Notes: a model not told the origin generated them from the sequence alone. Shown: positions 44,789-55,861, numbered from the stretch's first letter. The stretch: 64,000 nt of DNA from Siphonodentalium dalli (GCA_032622095.1 CP136066.1:42421835-42485834); one strand, 5' to 3'. Translations and numbers: made by a program.

Positions 44789-44842
44789 CTCATACTATTT
44801 TAATTTTGGACTGGCAAAAACTGCTCTGATGGCAGACTGTAT

Positions 44843-45286
44843 GTTCATCATTGGAACCGGCTCCTTGACCACATTGTGATAGTTACAGTTATGCCCTGTG
44901 CCAATGCATTCTCTTATATATGCGAGTCGACCGTAGGTACTTTGTATGCGGACCCAGGACACTGTGGCATCCCCCATAGCTCATTCCGATGATAAAATAA
45001 AAAAAAGAAAAGTATATTAACCCTTTACCCAACAAACCGGCCAAAACCGGCCAAATAAAGCTTCAACAGCCTAAAATATCTTCGGTCTGTCTCAATAGAA
45101 CCATACAAATATGGATATCATTGGAACCGGCTCCTTGACCACATTGTGATAGTTACAGTTATGCCCTGTGCCAATGCATTCTCTTATATATGCGAGTCGA
45201 CCGTAGGTACTTTGTATGCGGACCCAGGACACTGTGGCATCCCCCATAGCTCATTCCGATGATAAAATTAAAAAAAGTAAAGTATA
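44843..45286. repeat. TTAA-2 head in 270-bp tandem copies
   Basis: TTGGAACCGGCTCC lies at 44851, 45121 and 45391, exactly 270 bp apart. Each unit stops within the loop of the first H (GTCGACCGTAGGTAC), then has the same 70-bp tail (TTTGTATGCGGACCCAGGAC). First unit lacks its left end; the third is the complete element that follows. Confidence 0.85.
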
Positions 45287-45676
45287 TTAACCCTTTACCC
45301 AACAAACCGGCCAAAACCGGCCAAATAAAGCTTCAACAGCCTAAAATATCTTCGGTCTGTCTCAATAGAACCATACAAATATGGATATCATTGGAACCGG
45401 CTCCTTGACCACATTGTGATAGTTACAGTTATGCCCTGTGCCAATGCATTCTCTTATATATGCGAGTCGACCGTATGTTGCCTCGCATATATAAGAGAAT
45501 GCATTGGCCTAAAAAAAATCTTTTTTTACCATTTTTTCTTACATTCTTTAACAATTTTATAATTTTTAATGTGTTAAGCCAATGCATTCTCTTATATATG
45601 CGAGGCGACCTATGGTCGACTCGCATATATAAGAGATAGCATTGGCACAGGGCCGTTCTGTTGGGTAAAGGGTTAA
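45287..45676. mobile_element. TTAA-2 MITE, complete, two H hairpins
   Basis: TTAA at both edges; ends CCCTTTACCCAACAAACCGG and CTGTTGGGTAAAGGG. H at 45437-45507 and 45582-45648; the second has AGAGATAGCATT in its right arm. Confidence 0.9.
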
Positions 45677-46105
45677 GTTAAAAACATTTCCCACCAATGA
45701 ATATAAATACTTCTGCACTTGTATTATCTTTTCGTATGTCAGTAAATTATAAATGAAAGTTTTGTCAACAAAAATCTAAGCTTTCATGTGCTACCGGGTC
45801 TATGGGAAAGAGATAATGGTAATTTACCTTAATTAAAACTCTTTACCACCTAACATCAAATGTCGCTGGTGATGTATTTTGACGTAGAACAGTCCAGGTA
45901 TATGCAACATACATGTAGTCAAATCATGTCATCAGGTGTTAAAAGTGTTTTAAACAATATGAGACATTTTATAAGCTATATCAGGCTATATATGGTAAAT
46001 AAGAACAATCCTTACCTACCATATTTTTTTCCAAGATAATGTCACATTCTTTAGGTAAATGACGACAATCTGATTTCCCCCCAAAAAACAACGCGATGCC
46101 TCGAT
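45677..46105. other. No recognised feature
   Basis: Ordinary AT-rich sequence. Confidence 0.4.
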
Positions 46106-46114
46106 CGAGCATAA

Positions 46115-46210
46115 ATGCACATGGGTGTGTGTATATGTATGTATGTCTGTAGATATATATATGTATGTGTGTATATATGTATATGTATATATATACATGC
46201 ATACATAGAA
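46115..46210. repeat. GTAT/ATAT microsatellite
   Basis: Imperfect (GTATGTATGT)/(TATATA) tract. Confidence 0.8.
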
Positions 46211-46319
46211 TCGAGCGCATACGACAATACTATACATTGTATTTACTATATGTTGTAGTAGGCATAATATCTTCATTCATTGGAGGAATCAACAATTCAA
46301 CCAGTGGTCTCCTGTTGTA

Positions 46320-47650
46320 TAAATGTATCTTCACAGATGTTGATAAATTATCATGTCAGGATCGAGAAGAGTTATTTGTTAATCACTATTATTGTGATGT
46401 CACAAATTTCATACAGCCAGCAGCTAGCTGAGCTCAGACCAGTGGTATGTCCACTCATTGCTCTATTAGAATGGGAAGATTTTAGCGAATGGGGATATAA
46501 AAGTATGGATTAGTAATCCAAGCAAAGGGAGGTAACTTGATTCGTGTAGCCGTAGGTTCAGCTGGGTTTGGTGATTTCTACATGTAGTGGAGTGGTATCC
46601 TGGTGAAGTTGTCCTTCTGTAAGACACCAATAAAACTGAGGTTGGCCTTTCAGCCGAAACAATTGTAAATTTTGACCTCAGGCAGACAGACATAACGTGC
46701 ACAGTTTGATCTTTTAAAGATTTGTTTTTAAAAAATTTTTTTAGCTTGAGCTCCTTGCTGAAATTAACAAACAATTTTATTTTGAATTTTTGAATTTTTT
46801 AAATTAAATTTTTTTAATCAAAATAAAAAAAAACTTAACGCTGTTATAACCTCCATCAGGTACCCGAGTCACCACACCAAATTTGGTTGAAATCGGTCTA
46901 GGGATCTGGGATAAAAATCTGGACAGACAGACTTACAGACAGACAGATCCTACTCTTTTATGTATATATAGATAATACAATTGACTTCGTGTGTAATTTT
47001 GGTTTGGGCTCCTTTTCTATAAACATATCTTCACAAACGTTGATAAATTATCATGTCAGGATCGAGAGACGAGTTGTTTCTTAATTGCTATTATTGTGAT
47101 GTCACAAATCTCATACAACTAGCAGCTAGCAGAGAGCAGACCCCGCAATATGTCGACATTGCTCTAATGGAATGAGAAGATTATAGCGAATGGGGATATA
47201 TAAGTATGGATTAGTAATCCAACCAAAGGGAGGTAACTTGATTCATGTAGCCGTAGGTTCAGCTGGGTTTGGTGATTTCTACATGTAGTGGAGTGATATC
47301 CTGGTGAAGTTGATCTTCTGTAAGACACCAATAAAACTGAGGTTGTCATTTCAGCCGAAACAATGGTAAATTCCAATCAAATCAAATGAAATTTAGCGGG
47401 TGTGCATGACACTGTTATATTGTATAATACAATTGACTTCTTGTGTAATTTTGGTTTGGGCTCCTTTTTTGTAAAGTCGTATCTTCACAGACATTAATAA
47501 ATTATCATGTCAAGATCGAGACGAGTTGTTTCTTAATTTCTATTATTGTGATGTCACAAATCTCATACAGCTGGCAAATAGCAGAGATCAGACCCCGCGA
47601 TATGTCGACTCATTGCTCTAATGGATGGTGAGGATTTGAGGGAATGGGGC
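46320..47650. repeat. Three diverged copies of a dispersed repeat
   Basis: Copies at 46327-46675, 47029-47370 and 47485-47650 (partial). Landmarks: GATAAATTATCATGTCAGG, TATTATTGTGATGTCACAAA, CAAAGGGAGGTAACTTGATT, GAAGTTG...TCTGTAAGACACC. Minus-strand frames over the second half (46466-46774, 47164-47376) encode similar peptides but contain no known domain. Might be a SINE or a LINE 3' end. Confidence 0.6.
46690..46976 (-). mobile_element. Possible Helitron-like 5' end, inverted
   Basis: On the minus strand it starts TCTATATATACATAAAAGAG, then CTGTCTGTCTGTAAGTCTG, similar to the element at 15420, then ACCGATTTCAACCAAATTTG. No 3' end found. Confidence 0.35.
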
Positions 47651-47926
47651 TTAGCATGCCGATTGATGCTGTATTGATGTGAATCGTAACTTTATATTAG
47701 TAGAACCACCCCTAAGTTACCTAATCTCAGGATAACATGGCAAACTCCAGACGATAAAGATTTTTCCGTGACGATCTATGACTTCAGTTGATCGTAAATC
47801 CGTGTGAACACTAATCCACACGTTCAGGAAAGTCTTCCCTATCGTACCTCAGCCAGAACTGTTGACTCTTATAATAACACTTGAGTAGATGGCGTTTCAT
47901 TTTCTGAAAGTGAACCCTTCATGTAC

Positions 47927-48040
47927 AGTAATGCCCTAAGTAATCGACTCCTTAAACACAGCAGAATTATGGGTAACTTTTCAGGATTTAGTCGGAAATA
48001 TGGCTTGTTGCCATTCATCGGAAAGCTCTCCTTGAGAAGT
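47927..48040. mobile_element. FB-TA foldback, left half
   Basis: CAGTAATGCCCTAAGTAATCG to GGAAAGCTCTCCTTGAGA. The right arm is absent; a TTAA-2 element starts 10 bp on. Confidence 0.8.
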
Positions 48041-48049
48041 ATCAATGTC

Positions 48050-48448
48050 TTAACCCTTTACCCAACAAACCGGCCAAAACCGGCCAAATAAAGCTTCAAC
48101 AGCCTAAAATATCTTCGGTCTGTCTCAATAGAACCATACAAATATGGATATCATTGGAACCGGCTCCTTGACCACATTGTGATAGTTACAGTTAGCCCTG
48201 TGCCAATGCATTCTCTTATATATGCGAGTCGACCATAGGTCGCCTCGCATATATAAGAGAATGCATTGGCCTAAAATAAATCTTTTTTTAACACTTTTTA
48301 CAATTTTTTCTTACATTCTTTAACAATTTTATAATTTTTAATGTGTTAAGCCAATGCATTCTCTTATATATGCGAGGCGACCTATGGTCGACTCGCATAT
48401 ATAAGAGAATGCATTGGCACAGGGCCCTTCTGTTGGGTAAAGGGTTAA
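48050..48448. mobile_element. TTAA-2 MITE, complete, best copy
   Basis: TTAA at 48050-48053 and 48445-48448. Palindromic head CCGGCCAAAACCGGCC, GGTCTGTCTCAATAGAACC, GGAACCGGCTCCTTGACC, then H (48206-48272), linker, H (48352-48418), then CTGTTGGGTAAAGGG. Confidence 0.95.
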
Positions 48449-48640
48449 ATTAACATTACTATTTCCCTTATGTTCAGTTCCTATATCCCGTAATTTGCAG
48501 AAGATAACATGCATAATAGAGGTGACTAACTTCAACTGGGAAACTTCAGTCTGATCCTAGATCTCCAATAGCAGTTGAGGCCTCAGCAGAATGAGGTCCC
48601 CAGAGGGTGAATTTTGTGATGCTAGCTAGCCCACCATGTG
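48449..48640. mobile_element. FB-hAT, left and right ends lost
   Basis: Interior (CTATATCCCGTAATTTGCAG) and half of the right hairpin. Confidence 0.6.
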
Positions 48641-48739
48641 GCAAGTTTGGATTAATATGCACGTAAAACACGAAACAAACTTCTAATCTTAAAATGATAA
48701 ACTTTCAATCGGAAAAAAAACCCCACAAATGATAGTATA

Positions 48740-49040
48740 ACCCGAGAAGAGACTAGAGGGTGACTTGGGAGACAGGGACCAGCCGAGAGGGTGACTTGGG
48801 AGACAGGGACCAGCCGAGAGGGTGACTTGGGAGACAGGGACTAGCCTAGAGGGTGACTCGTAGACAGGGACCAGCCGAGAGGGTGACTTCGGAGACAGGG
48901 ACCAGTCGAGAGGGTGACTTGGGAGACAGGGACCAGCCGAGTGGGTGACTTGGGAGACATCTCCCTAAAACAAGCCACTTAATTCTCCGAATTTTTGTTC
49001 CAGGGAAAAGTGACTTCTCTCTCATATAACAGTATGCATT
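48740..49040. repeat. Dispersed repeat with a 31-bp minisatellite
   Basis: About seven units of GAGAGGGTGACTTGGGAGAC plus AGGGACCAGCC (48752-48960), then ATCTCCCTAAAACAAGCCAC and AAAAGTGACTTCTCTCTCAT. The flanking part matches 20457-20600 in reverse. Confidence 0.75.
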
Positions 49041-49470
49041 TCCAACAGCATGGGGGTCGGCGTGGTGGGTGCGCACCCAGTTTGGAGTTATTAGTTCTGA
49101 CATCCCCTTTGCCATGCTGGCATTAACTATAAAACATATATGTATAGGGCAAGAAATTTGGGGCAAACAGAAAAGTTATGGTGACCTGCCAACTGGTCGC
49201 CTTAAATTTCCATGGTGATCAAATCACAGAAGTGAGAACCCCAGGCTGGGGATCTGGGACCCACCCAGGGCCCCAGAAGATATAGCACCTTAGATTTAGA
49301 AACAATTTCCTGCATTTGTGACCTGCATGATAATAATTTTAGAAAACTTCTCTCAAAACGTCCCAGGGTTTTTATATCCTCTGGAAAAAATTTTCTCACT
49401 CATGATTGACAGTTTTTTTTAAAGTTTGAGTCTGAACTTTGTTTATAGTTTCCATTCGCCCTATTATTGC
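49041..49470. other. No recognised feature
   Basis: Moderate GC. Open minus frames are unrecognised. Confidence 0.4.
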
Positions 49471-49476
49471 TATGTA

Positions 49477-49780
49477 CGCCTGTCATTTGCAGAATTAGGT
49501 CCCCAGAGGGAGACATAGACTCAGATTGAAGTTCCCAAGTGGTAAATATTGTGATGTACACCCATTGGGAACCTCAATTATACAATGTGTCGTCGGCCAA
49601 TTTGGGGATATAGAGAAACTAAACTATATAAGAAATTGAATCTATGTGAAGAAGTTTCTATAGAAACATTTCAGAGAAGATGAGGCCTAAGCAGAATGAG
49701 ATCCCCAGAGGGTGAATTTAGTGATGCTAGCCCTCTGGGGACCTCATTCTGCAAATGACAAGCACACTAAACTAAGATTT
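49477..49780. mobile_element. FB-hAT, both hairpins collapsed
   Basis: CGCCTGTCATTTGCAGAATTAG at the left, CAAGCACACTAAACTAAG at the right. Each hairpin kept mainly one arm; the right one reads GATGCTAGCCCTCTGGGGAC. Confidence 0.75.
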
Positions 49781-50004
49781 TATTCACATCAATAATCTCA
49801 ACTGTGTGAAGTTATCTGTGTTTTTGGTAATATTAAATAAAGTCCCTTGAAAATGAGTTCCATAGAAAATGTGTCGTTGTTGTTAAATTTATTACATGCC
49901 TATTCCTGAAAAAAACGCAATGTTCAGTCATCTTATAAAGCTGTGTCATCTTTTTCAAGCAAATCCATTATGTTTTGTAGGAACATAAACCGTTATGTGA
50001 GATA

Positions 50005-50160
50005 GCGTCACTAAATTAACCGTCTTGTCACCTCATTCTGCAAATGACAGGCACACTAAACTCAGGCTACGCGCTATGGTGAATGGAAAATAGGTCCCAC
50101 CTTTTGAATTGCATGAACGATCGCGCTATGGTGAATGAAAAATAGGTCCCACATTTTGAA
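50005..50160. repeat. FB-hAT end plus 52-bp direct repeat
   Basis: 50005-50068 is a hairpin right arm and terminus (CAGGCACACTAAACTCAGG). GCGCTATGGTGAATGRAAAA and CATTTTGAATTGCATGAACG words follow at 50071 and 50123. Confidence 0.65.
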
Positions 50161-50716
50161 TTGCATGAACGAGAGGCGAACGGAAAATCTGATCTACCCA
50201 ATGTTCGTACCTTGATATACGCTATCCAACTCTCTCCCCCAGAGCATATAGCTCTACCACAGCACTTTAATACTGCTTACCATTCTTCTATCAGAAAAAA
50301 CAAACACACCCCAGAATTAATTATTCCTTGATTGATAATCCATTAAAATCGAATGTGTTTATTACAGCATAATACAGCCACACAGGTGGGCAAGTATCGC
50401 GAAAATTAGACTTAATGGATGTACAAATTGTATGAGATATTCCATTTGTTTTTGGCAGATTATCCCTCCCCTTCGGGCTGTCAGTAAGAATAATTGTGAG
50501 GGATTTACCTTATAGCAGATTAGCTCAAATTAGATTCCTTAATAAAACTGCTGGAGATAAACTCATTAACACATTCATTCCTCAATGGAATCTACCATTC
50601 ACTTCTAAATATATGCATGGGATTGGTCTATTATTCATGTGGAGGGATGTTCATGAAATATAAGTAAACGACAGACAGATGAACAGATTTATAATACAAG
50701 TGCAGAATGATTCATA
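50161..50716. other. Mostly unrecognised; TTAA-4 interior near the right
   Basis: From about 50565 (CATTCATTCCTCAATGG) to 50712 the sequence resembles a TTAA-4 interior (GGTCTATTATTCATGTGGAGG). The rest has no supported feature. Confidence 0.4.
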
Positions 50717-50915
50717 TTAAAGTGCCTAGTCCGATTTTTGTATCAACCCATATTTCCTTGATCATTTATCAAATTTATTGATTATAATAATGTGATACAT
50801 TGATGGAAAGAGCTGTAAGAGCTCTTTCCATCAATGTATCACATTATTATAATCAATAAATTTGAAAAATGATCATGGAAATATGGGTTGATACAAAAAT
50901 CGGACTTGAAAGGGA
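50717..50915. mobile_element. TTAA-1-like palindrome without H
   Basis: GTCCGATTTTTGTATCAACC and its mirror near the ends; arms continue to GGAAAGAGCT-GTA-AGAGCTCTTTCC, giving arms of about 95 bp. The CCCTTT end has been lost at the left. Confidence 0.8.
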
Positions 50916-50920
50916 ATCGA

Positions 50921-51103
50921 ATCCTTCCATGACTGGAGCTTCCTGAAAGTTTGCAAAAATCTTGTGCCATCTGCAATGCATTCTCTTTTTATGCGAGTCT
51001 CCCATAGGTAAGCCAGTGTATTCTGTTATATATACATATATAAGATAATGCACTGGCACATGATCTTTAATGCTGCACCAGTGCGGTTCCCATCATGAAA
51101 GGG
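50921..51103. mobile_element. TTAA-3 MITE, degraded
   Basis: CCTTCCATGACTGGAGC to CCCATCATGAAAGGG; H hairpins fragmentary; TTAA lost at both sides. Confidence 0.7.
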
Positions 51104-51179
51104 ACCTCATTCTGCAAAAGTTAGACACGCTATATTCCCATGCTTGCTCCATGCAGTTGTATGAGACACCTCAGGTTTA

Positions 51180-51392
51180 CAGTAATGCTCTAAGTAATCG
51201 ACTCCTTAACCACAGCAGAATTATGGGTAACTTTTCAGGATTTAGTCGGAAATATGGCTTGTTGCCATTCATCGGAAAGCTCTTCCCGAGAGCTTTCCGA
51301 TGAATGGCAACAAGCCATATTTCCGACTAAATCCTGAAAAGTTACCCATAATTCTGCTGTGGTTAAGGAGTCGATTACTTAGAGCATTACTG
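51180..51392. mobile_element. FB-TA foldback
   Basis: GCTCTAAGTAATCG/CGATTACTTAGAGC, tip CTCTTCCCGAGAG; nearly perfect arms. Confidence 0.9.
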
Positions 51393-51640
51393 TATAATAG
51401 AAGAAAATACTAAGTGAAGCTAATTTTCTTGGAGATGCATCATTAGAAGAAATAAAAAGTGATAAGCAGATGCCAGGGATCTCTTGAAAATTTCATAATT
51501 GAGACAGTAAGATAATTTATTGTTATAAAAAAAATAAACAGCTGTTGTGGGGAGTTGATAACTACTTCTTGTTAATATTGTGGTATATAATGAGCAGGAG
51601 CATACAATAGATGATTCTTATCGGTAATTTGAAGAGACTT
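51393..51640. repeat. Duplicate block (pair of 54027-54143 plus 55318-55420)
   Basis: AGTGATAAGCAGATGCCAGG, ATTTCATAATTGAGA and AACAGCTGTTGTGGGGAG landmarks; the partner is split by nested elements. Confidence 0.7.
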
Positions 51641-51842
51641 CACTGCAAATAGTGAGTCTGTCATTTGCAGAATGAGGTCCCCAGAGGGTGAATTTAGTGA
51701 TGCTCTCCCACCCCCTCGGAACCTCTTTCTGCTTAGGCCTCAACTGATAAGGGAGACCTAGGATCAGATTGAAGTTTCCCAGTTGAAGTTGTTGATGTTC
51801 ATGTGGTGCACCCATTAGTCACCTCAATTATGCATTTTAGCC
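51641..51842. mobile_element. FB-hAT, right part lost
   Basis: GTGAGTCTGTCATTTGCAG, a damaged left hairpin, then AGTTTCCCAGTTGAAG and CCCATTAGTCACCTCAATTA interior. Confidence 0.7.
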
Positions 51843-52460
51843 CTACCACCTCGCCCTCTATACTGGAATAATTATTTATGGTACATACACATTTCGTCAC
51901 TTATTAAATACTTATTAAATACATTAACTAAAAAGCTCATTAAAGGAATGTGAATAATTCTGATATTCCGCCGATTTGGAATTCTCTCCAATTGGGTCGT
52001 AGCGTGCTCAAATTTATTTGCATTAAGACTTTTCACTGGCTTGTGACAATAAATGGTGATCAATTTAAAACGATACAATCCTCACTTATTTCTCCGTGAT
52101 ATATCTTATCCTACTGTTAATAGTAAGTTCACCTACCCATTTTCAACCACTGCCTGCACTCCCTTTCTCTTTCCTATCCCTTCACCTAAACTTTATTATT
52201 CGGACCACACAGAACCAAACCCGTCTGCTATACCCCAATGGTATCTATTGGGGTAACATTTATTTTCTGAGGATAGGACTTAACAAAAGCCCCCAAGCTT
52301 GTTGCCCAATCCTTGTTTGAACACTTTAAAATTATATGTTATGTATTTATTGTTTGTAATTATGTTCTGTTTAAACCAATTATGCATTTTATGCAGGACA
52401 ATATTGCTGAAATAGCAGATTCAACTGATTTCATTGTACTATTAATTACATGAATGAGCA
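51843..52460. other. No recognised feature
   Basis: A C-rich short frame (52053-52256) is unrecognised. Confidence 0.4.
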
Positions 52461-52465
52461 ACATA

Positions 52466-52926
52466 TGTGACCCGCCATATCAAATTCAGTCAGAAGTCGG
52501 GATTTTTATACCCTGTGCCAATGCATTCTCTTATATATGCGAGTCGACCATAGGTCGCCTCGCATATATAAGAGAATGCATTGGCCTAACAATTTTTTAC
52601 AATTTTAATAATTTGTTCTTGTATTCTTTAACAATTTTATAATTTCACCCATACAGAGCCCCAGACAAACATGAGCAGACGACACTCTTCTATGTGCTTC
52701 TATATATGTGTGGGGCTCCCTGCAGGGTAATGGATGTTTTTTTATTTTATGTCCTAAAAATTGTAAGAAACATTTATTTAAAAAACATGATAAAAAATTG
52801 TTAAGCCAATGCATTCTCTTATATATGCGAGGCGACCTATGGTCGACTCGCATATATAAGAGAATGCATTGGCACAGGGTAAAAAAAATCCCGACTTCCG
52901 ACTGGATTTGAAATGGTGGGTCAACA
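52466..52926. mobile_element. TG-family element, complete reference copy
   Basis: Ends TGTGACCCGCCATATCAAA and TTTGAAATGGTGGGTCAACA. Core: ACTTCxGACT, TTATACCCTGTGCC, H (52520-52586), linker, interior with TTCACCCATACAGAGCCCC, H (52806-52872), CAGGGTAAAAAAAATCCCG. Target duplication unclear. Confidence 0.85.
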
Positions 52927-53067
52927 TATAACTTAAAATTTCAAGTTCAAACTCAAATTCCTAAACAAACTCAATATTTTGAACTCAAACTGTTTGAGAA
53001 TTTACCTTCTTAGCTCAAAATGTCTTGGCAAATAAATAATTAATTTTGTGTTTTGAACTCAAAATTT

Positions 53068-53436
53068 AGATTCACCCTCTGGGGACCTCAATCTGCTTAG
53101 GCCTCATCTTCTCTGGAAAGTTTCTTTATTATCAAATTTGTATAGAAACTTCTTCACATAGATTCTATTTCTTTTTAGTTTAGTTTCTCTATATCCCCAA
53201 ATTGGCTGACGACACATTGCATAATCGAGGTTCCCAATGGGTGTTCATCAGAATTATTCACCATTTGTGAACTTCAATCTGAATCTCTGTCTGCCATAGC
53301 AGATGAGGCCATGCAGAATGAGGTGCCCAGTGGGTGAATTTGGTGATGCTAGCCCGCTATGCGGGATAGCGTCACTAATTTCACCCTCTGGGGACCTCAT
53401 TCTGCAATAATTACAGGCACACTAAACTCAGGCATG
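53068..53436. mobile_element. FB-hAT, left end truncated
   Basis: Starts at the right arm of the first hairpin; second hairpin and right end complete (CACACTAAACTCAGGCATG). Confidence 0.8.
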
Positions 53437-54026
53437 GGCCAGACCAGAAGCAATGTATAAGGTCCAAGGCTCAAAATAAGTGGCCGGTCATGGTCATTGT
53501 CCGACGAAAAATAGCTTATGTCCAGTGCACTTCTGGATCTGTTGAACATTTTGTCCAATGCAAATTTTTAAACAATCTGTATCTTTTTGGGTCTGTCCAA
53601 AGAGCCACTACAGGCCAAATTGGACATTGAAAGTAAAAAATAGTTCTTTTTTAATTTCTGATCAATTCAGAGTGAATATAATTATGTTGTTTGTGAATTG
53701 CATGTGAATAAATATTTAATTAACGTAAAGTTTTTGAACTTTTGAAAACAAAAATACATGTACAACTTGGGTTTTTCCTTGGTGTCGATTGGGCGCTCAC
53801 TAAAATGTGTGCATCATTGATGAAAATAAGTCAATTGTAAATCTGAGTTTTGACAGGCACCATTTTGAAATGACCAACACCATCGATTTAGTGCCTGTCA
53901 TTTTGACAGTCAGTAAAAAAAAAGTTGTTTTGAGCCTTGATAAGGTCAAGTCCATGTGACCAAACCCATGCTTAGAAGATCACTATTTCAAGGCGTGCTC
54001 CAGTGGCAGAATAACCTCGGGTTTCT
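53437..54026. other. No recognised feature
   Basis: Includes a small inverted motif (GACAGGCACCATTTTGAAAT with ATTTAGTGCCTGTCATTTTG) near 53850-53910. No gene supported. Confidence 0.4.
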
Positions 54027-54143
54027 ATATAATAGAAGAATAGACCAAGTAGAAACTAATTGTCCTGGAGATCGATCATTAGAATTATAAAGTGATAAAC
54101 AGATGCCAGGAATATCTTGAAAATCTCATAATTGAGAGAATTA

Positions 54144-54385
54144 CAGTAATTAATGTCCTAAATAATCAACCCCTAAACTACAGCAGAATTATGGGATTTT
54201 TTTTCTTCAGGTTTTAGTCGGAAATATGGCTTGTTGCCATTCATCGGAAAGCTCTCAGTGAGAGCTTTCCGATGAATGGCAACAAGCCATATTTCCAACA
54301 AAATCCTGAAAAATTACCCATAATTCTGCTGTGGTTAAGGAGTACATTATTGTGGTTAAAGAGTCCATTATTTTGGACATTACTG
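54144..54385. mobile_element. FB-TA foldback with duplicated right end
   Basis: Tip CTCTCAGTGAGAG. The right terminus contains GGTTAAGGAGTACATTAT followed by a second GGTTAAAGAGTCCATTAT, a local slippage. Left end has an extra TAAT. Confidence 0.85.
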
Positions 54386-54411
54386 TAGCTATAATCATTG
54401 TTTAACCCTTT

Positions 54412-54595
54412 CAAAACTGGAGCTTCCTGAAATTATGCGAAAACACTGTGCCAATGCATTCTCTTATATATATGCGAGTCTCCCATAGGGAGCCTCCCAT
54501 ATATAAGACAATGCATTGGCCTAACATTAATATTTACCTTGATCTTGTAAGCCAGTGCATTCTCTTATATATGCGAGGCTCCCAATAAAACAATA
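54412..54595. mobile_element. TTAA-3 MITE, right end lost
   Basis: TTAACCCTTTCAAAACTGG; one complete H, then the left arm of the second, which stops at GAGGCTCCC. Confidence 0.75.
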
Positions 54596-54838
54596 CTTAT
54601 ATATATGGTATATCTGATATCAGTCATTTTATCGTGTAATATCTTGCATAATAAGCCATTCCCACCTACCACCTGCCCACTCATTGATGTGTTTATTTGA
54701 TAATTATATCATGCAATGCTGATTATGCACAATGACTGTATTCCTACATAGATAACATTAAAAGTAGGATGTTATAACTGCCATAATAAATGTTGACCAA
54801 ATCGTGAGATTAGCACCTTGTCCAGCATCTGTTCGTGC
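54596..54838. repeat. Duplicate block, copy 2 (pair of 43846-44092)
   Basis: Same landmarks as copy 1. Begins exactly where the TTAA-3 hairpin breaks off. Confidence 0.8.
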
Positions 54839-55316
54839 CAACCCTTCCATGACGGGAGCTTCCTGAAAAATTGTGAATAACCTGTGCCAATACATTCTCT
54901 TATAATATACAGTGATGCCCTAAATAATCGACTCCTTAACCACAGCAGAATTATGGGTAATTTTTTAGGATTTAATTGGAAATATGGCTTGTTGCCATTC
55001 ATCGGAAAGCTCTCACTGAGAGCTTTCCAATGAATGGCAACAAGCCATATTTCCGACTAAATCCTGAAAAATTACCCATAATTCTGCTGTGGTTAAGGAG
55101 TCGATTATTTAGGGCATTACATGTATAGGGAGCCTCACATATATAAGAGAAATTTTTAGAATACATTGGCCTAACTATATTTACCTTGACCTTGTATACC
55201 AGTGCATTCTCTTATATATTTTAGGCCCCCTATGGGAGACTTGCATATATAAGAGAATGCACTGGCACAGGATCATCAATGCTGCACTAGCGCAGCTCCC
55301 GTCATGAAAGGGTTAA
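54837..55316. mobile_element. TTAA-3 MITE with an FB-TA inside its first H hairpin
   Basis: AACCCTTCCATGACGGGAGC at the left, GCTCCCGTCATGAAAGGGTTAA at the right (two parts joined by the same terminus). The first H is split after TTCTCTTATA by the FB-TA and resumes at TAGGGAGCCTCAC. Confidence 0.85.
54910..55132. mobile_element. FB-TA foldback nested in H
   Basis: CAGTGATGCCCTAAATAATCG to GGGCATTAC; tip CTCTCACTGAGAG. Sits in the upper arm/loop of an H hairpin. Confidence 0.9.
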
Positions 55317-55436
55317 AAAAAAAAACAACAGCTGTGGTGGGGAGGTGATAACTACTTGATAATACTGAGAGGCAGGATAAAATACATGTAGATGATTCTT
55401 ATGGGGTCACTGGTCACTGCCCTCTGGAGGCAAGAC

Positions 55437-55861
55437 TATCATTTGCAGAATTATAGGTCCCCAGTGGGTGAATTTAGTGATGCTACCCGCACAGTGGGCT
55501 AGCACCACCAAATTCACCCTCTCGGAACCTCATTCTGTTTAGGCCTCGTGCTATGGGAGACCTAGAATCAGATTGAAGTTCCCCAGTTGAAGTTCGTGAT
55601 GTTCACCCATTAGTCACCTCGATTATGCGTTTTGTCTTGTGCAAATTAGGGGATATAGAAACTTCCCAGGAGGGAAAAAGTAACTAATTTTTTATTTTTT
55701 TTTTGACTGTAGATTATACTACCCAGAAGATGAGGCTTAAGTAGAATGAGGTTCCCAGAGGGTGAATTTAGTGATGCTAGCCCACTGTGCGGGATAGCAT
55801 CACTAAATTCACCCTCTAGGCACCTCATTCTGCAAATGACAGACACACTAAATTCAGACTT
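55437..55861. mobile_element. FB-hAT, left end truncated
   Basis: Two hairpins (55446-55535; 55743-55837) and the right end CACACTAAATTCAGACTTG. Left terminus missing before ATCATTTGCAG. Confidence 0.8.
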
